5,948 nt of DNA from Campylobacterales bacterium (GTDB lineage Bacteria; Campylobacterota; Campylobacteria; Campylobacterales; Sulfurovaceae), in contig JACXUN010000102.1 of assembly GCA_014763905.1 (NCBI GenBank), positions 1 through 5,948 on the forward strand. The letters run 5' to 3'. Each line of letters opens with the position of its first letter. Positions within the stretch are counted from its first letter, which is position 1. The notes under the pieces are model-generated. The model was given only the letters and a program-made list of their open reading frames with translations, was not told the origin of the DNA and ran no database searches. Shown piece by piece: positions 1-5,478 of the stretch. The position numbers and the translations under genes are program-made.

Positions 1-57
1 GAATTAGCTACGGCTAGTCCTACGAATTTTGATTTTTCAAATCTTACCTATTTTTAG
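1..57 (+). CDS. possible 3' end of an upstream gene (very uncertain)
   Basis: Frame 1 is the only forward frame open from the window edge. It gives 18 codons ending in ...FDFSNLTYF and a TAG at 55-57. A C-terminal aromatic residue would suit an outer-membrane protein, but 18 codons is too short to identify anything, and an open frame of this length in AT-rich DNA can occur by chance. No clear terminator follows: CCTA/TAGG at 47-58 is only a 4-bp stem. I do not recognise the product. Confidence 0.22.
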   Translation, partial: ELATASPTNFDFSNLTYF

Positions 58-68
58 GCTTCTGTGAC

Positions 69-74
69 TATGAT
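69..74 (+). promoter_or_regulatory. candidate -10 element for hisG
   Basis: TATGAT differs from the sigma-70 -10 consensus at one position and lies 37 bp before the hisG start, leaving room for a short leader. No convincing -35 hexamer sits 16-18 bp upstream; the DNA there is only T-rich, which is common in Campylobacterota promoters. The call rests on the hexamer and its position alone. Confidence 0.25.
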
Positions 75-111
75 ATCCCGTCGAACTCAGGTTATTAAAG
101 GAATACAATAG

Positions 112-732
112 ATGTTAACAGTAGCACTTCCAAAGGGGAGAATTGCAGAAGAGACGTTGGAGATTTTTTCGGAGATTTTTGGTGGTGAGTTCAAGTTTGA
201 GGGGCGAGAGCTGATTATGGAAGTGGGAGAGTTTCGCTTCTTGAACGTGCGTAACCAAGATGTACCGACCTATGTGGAGTATGGTGCTGCCGATATCGGT
301 GTGGTGGGACTAGATGTGATTACCGAAAAAGAGCTCGATATCGTCAAACTGCTCGATATGAATATGGGAAAATGTAAGGTCTCCATCGGGATCAAAAATG
401 AAGATGAGTTGGACTGGAGCAAGCCCAATATCAAAGTGGCTACCAAAATGGTCAATATCACCGAAAAATATTTCGCGACCAAAGCGGTCGGCGTAGAGAT
501 CATCAAACTCTATGGGTCGATTGAATTGGCTCCACTGGTAGGATTAGCCGATGCGATTGTCGATATCGTGGAGACGGGAGCGACCATGCGTGAAAACGGG
601 CTGAAAGTGGCGGAAGATATTATGGACTCTTCGGCACATTTGATTGCCAATAAAAACAGTTACTATGCCAAAAAAGATGAAGTGCTTTCCCTTTATGAAA
701 AATTAGAGCAGGTGGTACGCAGTCGTGTCTAA
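112..732 (+). CDS. hisG: ATP phosphoribosyltransferase, short form (HisG_S)
   Basis: This cytoplasmic enzyme catalyses the first step of histidine biosynthesis, ATP + PRPP to phosphoribosyl-ATP + PPi. At 206 residues it is the short form: it has the two-lobed catalytic core but lacks the C-terminal ACT-like regulatory domain of ~290-300 residue HisG. Visible landmarks are the N-terminal LPKGR (6-10), the VRNQDVPTYVEYGAADIGVV stretch (46-65), and the PRPP-binding loop around DIVETGATMRENGL (151-164). Short-form enzymes are known to need the HisRS-like subunit HisZ for activity and histidine feedback, so a hisZ gene is expected elsewhere; none is in this window. The ATG is supported by AAAGGA at 97-102, nine bases upstream. 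The last eight bases overlap the downstream methyltransferase. Identification is secure. Confidence 0.96.
   Translation: MLTVALPKGRIAEETLEIFSEIFGGEFKFEGRELIMEVGEFRFLNVRNQDVPTYVEYGAADIGVVGLDVITEKELDIVKLLDMNMGKCKVSIGIKNEDELDWSKPNIKVATKMVNITEKYFATKAVGVEIIKLYGSIELAPLVGLADAIVDIVETGATMRENGLKVAEDIMDSSAHLIANKNSYYAKKDEVLSLYEKLEQVVRSRV
710..715 (+). promoter_or_regulatory. ribosome binding site supporting the GTG start of the methyltransferase
   Basis: AGGTGG inside the end of hisG lies nine bases before the GTG at 725. It supports the GTG overlap start: the next in-frame ATG (Met63) lies beyond the SAM-binding glycine loop. The out-of-frame ATG at 732-734, which overlaps the hisG TAA, does not lead into the methyltransferase. 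Confidence 0.55.
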
Positions 733-1429
733 TGGACTGGATCTTTATGCCAAAGTAGAGGATCTGTTAGGGGTCAATGAAGTTACGCCGATTCTTAATG
801 ATTACTATTTTGAAGCCCTTGATAGCTTAGAATTCAAGAGTCTGCTTGATGTCGGATGCGGTTCGGGGAATTTTCTCGCCGATGTAGGGATCAATTATCC
901 CGAAGTCGAGGCAATGGGGATTGACCTGAGTGCCGTCATGGTCGAGCGAACGAAGGCAAGAGGGCTCAAAGCTGAGTGCATTGATCTCTGTAAAGTGGAG
1001 CAGACCTTTGACGTGATCACGGCGATCTTTGATATGATGAACTATCTTGATGACAAACAGCTCAAACGCTTTATGGGGTGTATCGAGCAGCGGCTGAATA
1101 AGGGCGGGTATTTTATCTTTGATATCAATACCCTGTTTGCGTTTAAAGAGATCGCCGCCGGTTCGCATATCAATGACGGCGGAGACCGTTTTGTGACGAT
1201 TGACAGTGATTATTATGAAAAAGAGGGGGTGTATGAGATGATGTTTACTCTCTTTGAGAAAAAAGGGGAAGATGGCTGTTTTGTCAAGAGTCAAGCTCCA
1301 ATTACGCAGTATTATCGTACCGTCGAGGAGATTCGGAAATTGACCAAGATGAAGCTGGTTTCTAAGAAGCCGATTTCGATTTATAGTAATAAGGTGGAGA
1401 AGTTTTTTCTCGTCTTCAAAAAAATGTAG
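725..1429 (+). CDS. class I SAM-dependent methyltransferase, substrate unknown
   Basis: This 234-residue protein is a Rossmann-fold S-adenosylmethionine-dependent methyltransferase, with no signal peptide and presumably cytoplasmic. Motif I is LDVGCGSGNF (41-50). The acidic end of strand beta-2 is GIDLSA (65-70). The post-II/motif IV region is FDVITAIFDMMNYL (95-108), and the later strand reads GGYFIFDINTLFAF (127-140); 'FDINT' is typical of the Methyltransf_25/11-like group that acts on small molecules or unknown substrates. The C-terminal part (about 150-234) is a mixed beta/alpha cap that probably sets substrate choice. It starts at GTG, overlaps hisG by eight bases and is likely co-translated with it, but nothing in the sequence shows a role in histidine synthesis. 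The last codons (FKKM) contain a run of seven A's that can serve as the U-tract of a terminator on the other strand. Fold assignment is firm; the substrate cannot be read. Confidence 0.88.
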   Translation: MSNGLDLYAKVEDLLGVNEVTPILNDYYFEALDSLEFKSLLDVGCGSGNFLADVGINYPEVEAMGIDLSAVMVERTKARGLKAECIDLCKVEQTFDVITAIFDMMNYLDDKQLKRFMGCIEQRLNKGGYFIFDINTLFAFKEIAAGSHINDGGDRFVTIDSDYYEKEGVYEMMFTLFEKKGEDGCFVKSQAPITQYYRTVEEIRKLTKMKLVSKKPISIYSNKVEKFFLVFKKM

Positions 1430-1450
1430 TTGGGCAATTGCCCAATCTAC
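1418..1450 (-). terminator. hairpin plus T7: terminator for leftward transcription, overlapping the methyltransferase 3' end
   Basis: TTGGGCAATTGCCCAA (1430-1445) is a perfect 16-bp palindrome. It is flanked by GTAG (1426-1429) and CTAC (1447-1450), so the arms extend to about 12 bp with a one-base bulge. Read on the minus strand, the stem is followed by one base and then T7 (1424-1418), the layout of a Rho-independent terminator. It sits just after the minus-strand stop codon at 1458-1460. On the plus strand no good T-tract follows, so it should be weaker for hisG/methyltransferase transcripts. The palindrome also resembles REP-type dispersed repeats, which cannot be judged from a single copy. 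Confidence 0.6.
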
Positions 1451-1457
1451 GAGAATA

Positions 1458-1634
1458 TTATTTCCAAGCTTTATCTTGAATCGTTACTGTTAAAGTATAG
1501 GTCGCATTGCCTCTTGTTCCCCCGACGACGATGGTCAAAGGATTCTGTTTCCCATCTTTTGAATATCCTGGATTTGGAAGTTGACCGTACCAGTATGAGA
1601 GGTTTTTAAGAGAATGCAATTTGTAGGGATGGTT
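1458..1634 (-). pseudogene. remnant: 3' end of a lost gene
   Basis: On the minus strand a frame of 58 sense codons runs from just after an in-frame stop (1635-1637) to TAA at 1458-1460. It has no ATG and no credible start. The translation reads like real protein rather than noise: a Tyr/Trp/Gly/Pro-rich section (SYWYGQLPNPGYSKDGKQNP), then alternating beta-strand pattern (LTIVVGG, ATYTLTVTIQDKAWK). It ends 8 bp before a hairpin with a minus-strand T-tract, as the end of a genuine gene would. The best reading is the surviving C-terminus of a decayed or truncated extracytoplasmic beta-rich protein. I do not recognise the family. A chance open frame remains possible at this length. Confidence 0.42.
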
Positions 1635-1747
1635 TTATTCACTTATTGTAGTCATTTGTATGTGGATGACTTAACTTTTTTGTTTGATCAACTAAATCAA
1701 CTTTCCAATGAGACAAAATTGAGTAATAGTTATAATCGGTTGAGGGT
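1635..1747. other. rest of the gene-poor gap between the remnant and the DUF4105 gene
   Basis: Together with the remnant this makes a 318-bp stretch with no intact gene (1430-1747). Short frames are open on both strands: plus 1614-1751 (45 codons, starts MQFVGMVLF) and minus 1639-1809 (56 codons, overlapping the end of the DUF4105 gene). Neither has a Shine-Dalgarno or a recognisable motif, and both are plausible as chance frames in AT-rich DNA. I see no terminator directly after the DUF4105 stop codon, so its transcript may continue to the hairpin at 1418-1450. Confidence 0.4.
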
Positions 1748-3565
1748 TTAGAAATACCAAAACCACGATAACCCCATGACACTCTCTTTATTTTCTTCCC
1801 ATTTTTCATAACTGTATTTCAGATTGAGAGCTGAGCCTTTTGTAATAGAGTAGGTAATAAATGGTTCTATGCTTTGGTGTGTTTTATTGGTTTTGAACCA
1901 CTCCTCTTGACCTAAAACTCCAAATTTAAAAGTTTGATTAGGATTGTAGATGAGACCTGAATTGGCAGCAAGAGAGAGTTTTTCCTGCTCTTGATAATAA
2001 ATGGCAGGTGTCAGGGTTACATAGCCGAAAAGATGGTCATATCCCAATGCAACTCCTCCTCCGGCTTGCAGATAGGCATGAAGTTCGTGATCAAAAATTC
2101 GTTTTCCTCCTGTGGCTACCTGCCAAGAGATCGGTTTGAAGAAAGCATCTTGAATCGCATAGGATCGGATATCGATGAGGTTGATCTCCTTTAACTCTGT
2201 TTTATTGTTACGATTGGTAATCGCCGTATCAAAAAAGTTGATGTAGGCTCCGGGGATGTAACCCGACTCATTGTCGTAGATATCGTGGTAGGCGATTTTA
2301 GCACGGGCGGTGAGTTTTTCATCACTATCGTAACCGATTGAGGCTTTGGTTGAAGCATGTCCTTGGCGTGGCGAAATCGGCTCAGGGATGGGTGGATAGT
2401 CGATTTTTCCGAGTTTGCTTCGTTCTTTGAGCAGACGCAGGAAATGATTGAGGTAGTCGGTTTTATCGATTTCTTCATTGCTATAACGAATCTGCAGAGC
2501 GTTAGTCGCCAGTTCTAGGCTTTTGGCTTTTTGGGTAGAGGTGAGAGTTGCTATTGTATTGAGATTATACTCATCACTCTTGGCAAACGTCATAGCTTGA
2601 TCGATATTTTGAATATCTTGTGCAATTTGCAGCATTTTTTTTCGTTTGGAGGGGCGGTAGACGGTCTCTTTGACGAGTTTATTATTCATCACTTCTCGTA
2701 CGGTATCGATAGGAATGGCTTTGACGCTAAATTGATCTGTCAGGTTGACCTCCGGTTTGGCGACTTCAATCAGCCAGAGCAGATTGTAGGAACAGTTCTC
2801 TCCGAGGAAGAAATAGTCGGCATAGAAATGGCTGATCTCAAAGATATGCAGCAGCATTTTATGAATCTCTTCTGGGGTTAGATTAAGGGGGTACTCCCAT
2901 ACATCACGCTGCTCTAGGTCGCTGTACTCTTTGAGCTTTTTGGCATAAGACTGCATTGAATATCGTCCTTGATAACCGCCGAAAAGTCCCTGATACGCAT
3001 AGATAAATCCATTATCTTCGGTGGTTTGAGCGGCATAGTTGACCGCATAGGAGATCAGCGGAGTGTTGGCATCGGAATCGATTCGCAAAAATGTATGCCC
3101 AAAAGCCGAAGCTGGAGAGTTAATATGAGCTGAAGCTAAGATCAAGGTGACCTGTTTGGCATCCAGTGTACGAATCTCTTGCTGAAGTTTCGTGCATTGC
3201 GGGATAAAAATATGTGTTTTGAGCGTCGGAATTTGTTCGAGTAGCCAAGCAGAACGGGAAGGATAGTAACAGAGGGTGCTGTTTTCATTATCACTTTTAT
3301 CATTGATCAACGCTTCAACCGTGGCATAGAGTTCACTTTCCAAATCCGTTTTGCCATGGATTGAGAAAAAGAACGTCGGATCATCGATCTCACTTTCGCC
3401 GTTGCGGTAGTGCATCAGACGCTGCCACTGCTTGGATTGAGCCAATTGTTTGGTTTGGATGGTAGCTTGGATGTCTGTTGGAATAGAGGTCTGGGCAAAA
3501 AGGGGTGTGAAAGGGAGTAGTACAAAAATAGTTTTGATTACTCGTTTTTGTACTACTGAATGCAT
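1748..3565 (-). CDS. exported DUF4105 (Lnb N-terminal periplasmic domain) protein with C-terminal outer-membrane barrel
   Basis: This 605-residue protein begins with a signal peptide (basic VQKRVIK, hydrophobic IFVLLPFTPLFA, likely cut after Ala24). Residues about 60-125 match the usual lead-in of the family: FFFSIHGKTDLESEL (66-80) and LCYYPSRSAWL (98-108). The DUF4105 core follows, with HINSPASAFGHTFLRID (147-163) and LGENCSYNLLWLIE (254-267). A conserved His ahead of a conserved Cys recalls circularly permuted papain/NlpC-P60-like folds; that catalytic reading is my inference. From about 405 to the end come alternating strands (e.g. AGGGVALGYDHLFGYVTLTP, 501-520), and the protein ends WFWYF, as outer-membrane barrels do. 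It would thus place a periplasmic domain on an outer-membrane anchor. The gene starts five bases after DUF3015 with no strong Shine-Dalgarno, suggesting translational coupling. Biological function is unknown. Confidence 0.85.
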   Translation of the reverse strand: MHSVVQKRVIKTIFVLLPFTPLFAQTSIPTDIQATIQTKQLAQSKQWQRLMHYRNGESEIDDPTFFFSIHGKTDLESELYATVEALINDKSDNENSTLCYYPSRSAWLLEQIPTLKTHIFIPQCTKLQQEIRTLDAKQVTLILASAHINSPASAFGHTFLRIDSDANTPLISYAVNYAAQTTEDNGFIYAYQGLFGGYQGRYSMQSYAKKLKEYSDLEQRDVWEYPLNLTPEEIHKMLLHIFEISHFYADYFFLGENCSYNLLWLIEVAKPEVNLTDQFSVKAIPIDTVREVMNNKLVKETVYRPSKRKKMLQIAQDIQNIDQAMTFAKSDEYNLNTIATLTSTQKAKSLELATNALQIRYSNEEIDKTDYLNHFLRLLKERSKLGKIDYPPIPEPISPRQGHASTKASIGYDSDEKLTARAKIAYHDIYDNESGYIPGAYINFFDTAITNRNNKTELKEINLIDIRSYAIQDAFFKPISWQVATGGKRIFDHELHAYLQAGGGVALGYDHLFGYVTLTPAIYYQEQEKLSLAANSGLIYNPNQTFKFGVLGQEEWFKTNKTHQSIEPFITYSITKGSALNLKYSYEKWEENKESVMGLSWFWYF

Positions 3566-3570
3566 GATAT

Positions 3571-4011
3571 TTAACTGGCTACAGTAATGATATTATCCAT
3601 AACCTGTGCAGAAGTAACATCCGTACCGGTATAGATGCTAGCAAAGTTTTGTTGAAGTTTGGCGGTAAAAGCCTCTTTGTTGTTGACTTTAAGGAGTGTC
3701 GCTAGGGTATCCAAAGACTCCCCTTTACCATTTGAAATATCCATTGCAAGGGCATCCATATTCTCTTCTACAAACTGAGTTGCTTGATCATTGGAGACCA
3801 GTTTTGCTGGTTTGCTACAGCCTGAGGTTCCGGAGGTGATACCGAATGTTTGATTACCTGATGTTCCGTTGGTAGTGACAGCTAAAACTTCCATAAGTAC
3901 TGAATCTCGATCTTTGATGATTTCACTACCGAGTCCACATCCTACGTTATCTGCAAAGAGGGTAGTGGATAATAAGGCAGTAATTGATGATATGAGTAAA
4001 GCTTTTTCCAT
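3571..4011 (-). CDS. DUF3015 family exported protein
   Basis: This small secreted protein (146 residues from the ATG chosen here) belongs to the DUF3015 family. It has a signal peptide MEKALLISSITALLSTTLFA, cut before DNVGCGLGS. Family landmarks are the Cys in NVGCGLGSEI (25), a Ser/Thr/Gly-rich centre (TTNGTSGNQTFGITSGTSGC, 46-65) with the second Cys at 65 (likely a disulfide in the periplasm), and a helical C-terminal half (FVEENMDALAMDISNGKGESLDTLATLL). A TTG start six bases upstream (4015-4017) is in frame but directly abuts the AAGGA ribosome site. The ATG at 4009-4011 has the correct six-base spacing, so I use it. From memory, DUF3015 genes often sit beside DUF4105 genes in proteobacteria, and here the two are five bases apart. 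Molecular function is unknown. Confidence 0.85.
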   Translation of the reverse strand: MEKALLISSITALLSTTLFADNVGCGLGSEIIKDRDSVLMEVLAVTTNGTSGNQTFGITSGTSGCSKPAKLVSNDQATQFVEENMDALAMDISNGKGESLDTLATLLKVNNKEAFTAKLQQNFASIYTGTDVTSAQVMDNIITVAS

Positions 4012-4017
4012 TGCCAA

Positions 4018-4022
4018 TCCTT
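4018..4022 (-). promoter_or_regulatory. ribosome binding site that fixes the DUF3015 start
   Basis: AAGGA on the minus strand lies six bases before ATG 4011-4009. It touches the alternative TTG codon, which rules that start out as efficient. Confidence 0.6.
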
Positions 4023-4040
4023 TTTTAAATTTGGATGGTC

Positions 4041-4070
4041 AGTATAGCGTTAAAAGAATTAAAAAAACAA
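4041..4070 (-). promoter_or_regulatory. sigma-70-type promoter for DUF3015-DUF4105
   Basis: On the minus strand TTGTTT (4070-4065) and TATACT (4046-4041) are separated by 18 bp, giving four of six matches to the -35 consensus and five of six to the -10. The predicted transcription start falls near 4034, leaving a short leader with the AAGGA site. This gives the DUF3015-DUF4105 pair its own promoter in the 72-bp gap after the adaptor gene. Confidence 0.5.
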
Positions 4071-4086
4071 CAAAATAAGTTATTTT
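4061..4086 (-). terminator. weak candidate terminator after the adaptor gene
   Basis: Just past the adaptor stop codon the minus strand has AAAATA-ACT-TATTTT (4086-4072), a six-pair AT-only stem, then GTTG and T7 (4067-4061). The T-tract is good but a stem without G-C pairs is weak, so partial read-through into DUF3015 is likely. It overlaps the -35 region of the promoter above. Confidence 0.28.
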
Positions 4087-4089
4087 TAA

Positions 4090-4878
4090 TTAATCCTTTG
4101 TCAATAAAACTTTAGCATACATACCCGGAAAGATATTTTGATCTTTTTTATCAAACGCAATGCGGATAGTGATTTTGTGGGTCATAGGATTGGCATCAGG
4201 AATGACGGCTTTGATTTTTCCAATGGTTTTATAGTTGATGGACGGAATCTCTACCGCGAGACGTTTCCCGACTTTGACCTGTCCGATGAGACTTTCGGCA
4301 ATTGAGACATCGATTTCTAAATCTTCGGTATCCACAATCATAATGGTCATCATCCCCGGCATAACCATGTCTCCGACTTTGATATTTTTTTGTACCACTA
4401 CGCCGTCTGATGGAGCTTTCATCTTCAGATAGTTATAGACTGTCGCCATCTGTTTCGCTTTGATGCTTGCCTGTTCGACCATCACTCTGGCCGATTCCAA
4501 CATTGATTTTACATTTTCGGCTTGGGATTCAAGATCATCTAATGAAGTGAGAGGAATCTCCTTTCTATTTTTGAGTTTATCTTTCTTTTTGTTGATGGTT
4601 TCTAGTCGTTTACGCCAAAACTCAACCACGATCTGAGACTGTTCGAGCATGAGATCCGCCTGTGATTTCATAATATCGAATTCAGCCGACTCAATTTCGT
4701 AAAGATCATCTTCACGTTCGACATGGTCACCTAAGTTAACAAAAACCTCTTTGACATAGCCCATATATCGGCTTCCGATCATCTTTTGACCGTCCGATAC
4801 GACGGTACCGGTCAAGGTGATCTCTTGAGCTTTCAGTGATAATATGAGTAAGAAGGTAACAATTAGTAATTTTTTCAT
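4090..4878 (-). CDS. efflux periplasmic adaptor subunit (HlyD/RND membrane-fusion family)
   Basis: The 262-residue protein is a periplasmic adaptor of the kind that links an inner-membrane pump to an outer-membrane channel. It has a signal peptide (MKKLLIVTFLLILSLKA, likely cut before QEI) and no lipobox Cys. The two lipoyl-like half-motifs are about 33-68 (GSRYMGYVKEVFVNLGDHVE) and 151-184 (LKMKAPSDGVVVQKNIKVGD). Between them is a helical hairpin (about 69-150) rich in Lys/Glu/Gln. A beta-barrel domain follows (188-262: EIDVSIAESLIGQVKVGKRL ... IFPGMYAKVLL). It is short for an RND adaptor (commonly 350-400 residues) and lacks the long C-terminal membrane-proximal domain. No pump or TolC-like gene accompanies it in the window, so substrate cannot be inferred. 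It lies 19 bp after the cytochrome gene and is surely co-transcribed with it. Confidence 0.87.
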   Translation of the reverse strand: MKKLLIVTFLLILSLKAQEITLTGTVVSDGQKMIGSRYMGYVKEVFVNLGDHVEREDDLYEIESAEFDIMKSQADLMLEQSQIVVEFWRKRLETINKKKDKLKNRKEIPLTSLDDLESQAENVKSMLESARVMVEQASIKAKQMATVYNYLKMKAPSDGVVVQKNIKVGDMVMPGMMTIMIVDTEDLEIDVSIAESLIGQVKVGKRLAVEIPSINYKTIGKIKAVIPDANPMTHKITIRIAFDKKDQNIFPGMYAKVLLTKD

Positions 4879-4897
4879 TCTTTATCCCGATTAGGTC

Positions 4898-5308
4898 TTA
4901 CCATTTTCGTAAACGAATATGGCAGTTGAGGCATTGTGCCGTAATTTTGCTGTAAGCTTGCAGTGCTTGGGTGGCATCACCGGCACCAAATCGATCTTCG
5001 ATATCTTGGGCTTTATTTTTGATTTTTTTCTTGATTTTATTGGTCATTTTGAGATCGTTATTCATCCATTGTTCATAGATATCTTTGCTGTTGAGTTCCT
5101 CATCAGTGGGACGTACATTGTCGATGGTTGCCGTCAATACTTTAATCCCGTCTTTAATAATGTCGATATTATTATAGAAGAATCCGGATTGAATATTCTG
5201 CATTGCCTGTGCCATATTCTGCATATCCTGAATTCGGTCAGCCTGAGTATATCCATCAGCCGTAGCCACCGTTGCCGTCATCATTGGAATGAGTAGTAGC
5301 TTTTTCAT
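4898..5308 (-). CDS. small periplasmic cytochrome c, class II (c'-like), C-terminal heme
   Basis: A signal peptide (MKKLLLIPMMTATVATA, cut before DGY) is followed by about 119 mature residues with an all-helical pattern. A single heme-attachment motif CLNCH lies at 126-130, six residues from the C-terminus. One C-terminal CxxCH after a helical bundle is the layout of class II cytochromes c (c' and c-556 types), where His130 is the proximal ligand. Met29, Met32 and Met36 in the first helix (DMQNMAQAMQ) could offer a sixth ligand; that is an inference. The gene leads a minus-strand operon with the adaptor gene. AGGA at 5316-5319, seven bases upstream, supports the ATG. The partner protein and the electron-transfer role are not visible. 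Confidence 0.83.
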   Translation of the reverse strand: MKKLLLIPMMTATVATADGYTQADRIQDMQNMAQAMQNIQSGFFYNNIDIIKDGIKVLTATIDNVRPTDEELNSKDIYEQWMNNDLKMTNKIKKKIKNKAQDIEDRFGAGDATQALQAYSKITAQCLNCHIRLRKW

Positions 5309-5340
5309 TTCACCATCCTATTAAGTAATTCTGTACTATT

Positions 5341-5346
5341 ATTGTA
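5341..5346 (-). promoter_or_regulatory. candidate -10 element for the cytochrome-adaptor operon
   Basis: TACAAT on the minus strand is a five-of-six match to the -10 consensus and lies 32 bp before the cytochrome ATG. The -35 region (TTAGTA at 16-bp spacing) is poor, as is usual in AT-rich Campylobacterota promoters. Confidence 0.4.
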
Positions 5347-5443
5347 ACAAATTATCTTTAATTACTAAGTTACATTGATAAATCTGATTTGTAATTATTA
5401 TTTACTTTTATGTTGTTTAAGTATTTTTTTAAATAAGTGTTGC

Positions 5444-5449
5444 TAAGAT
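5444..5449 (+). promoter_or_regulatory. candidate extended -10 element for the hendecad-repeat gene
   Basis: TGC-TAAGAT forms an extended -10 (TGn plus a four-of-six hexamer) 29 bp before the ATG at 5479. Upstream DNA is T/A-tract rich (e.g. 5421-5434) with no clear -35. The ribosome site AAGGA (5469-5473), five bases before the ATG, is strong. Confidence 0.35.
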
Positions 5450-5478
5450 TGGATTATCTAAAAATAAAAAGGATTCAA

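Noticed and set aside
47..58. CCTA-TTTT-TAGG as a terminator ahead of hisG
   Set aside because: The four-base-pair stem is too short and no T-tract follows it.
827..1294. 155-codon minus-strand frame opposite the methyltransferase
   Set aside because: The plus strand carries clear SAM-binding motifs; the antisense frame is a shadow.
2531..2881. 116-codon plus-strand frame inside the DUF4105 gene
   Set aside because: It lies wholly within a well-supported 605-residue gene on the other strand and has no domain signature.
4015..4017. TTG start for DUF3015
   Set aside because: It abuts the AAGGA ribosome site with no spacing, while the ATG at 4009-4011 has six bases of spacing and gives a normal signal peptide.
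4919..5296. 125-codon plus-strand frame opposite the cytochrome gene
   Set aside because: The minus strand encodes a signal peptide and a CxxCH heme motif with a good ribosome site; the plus frame has no recognisable motif.
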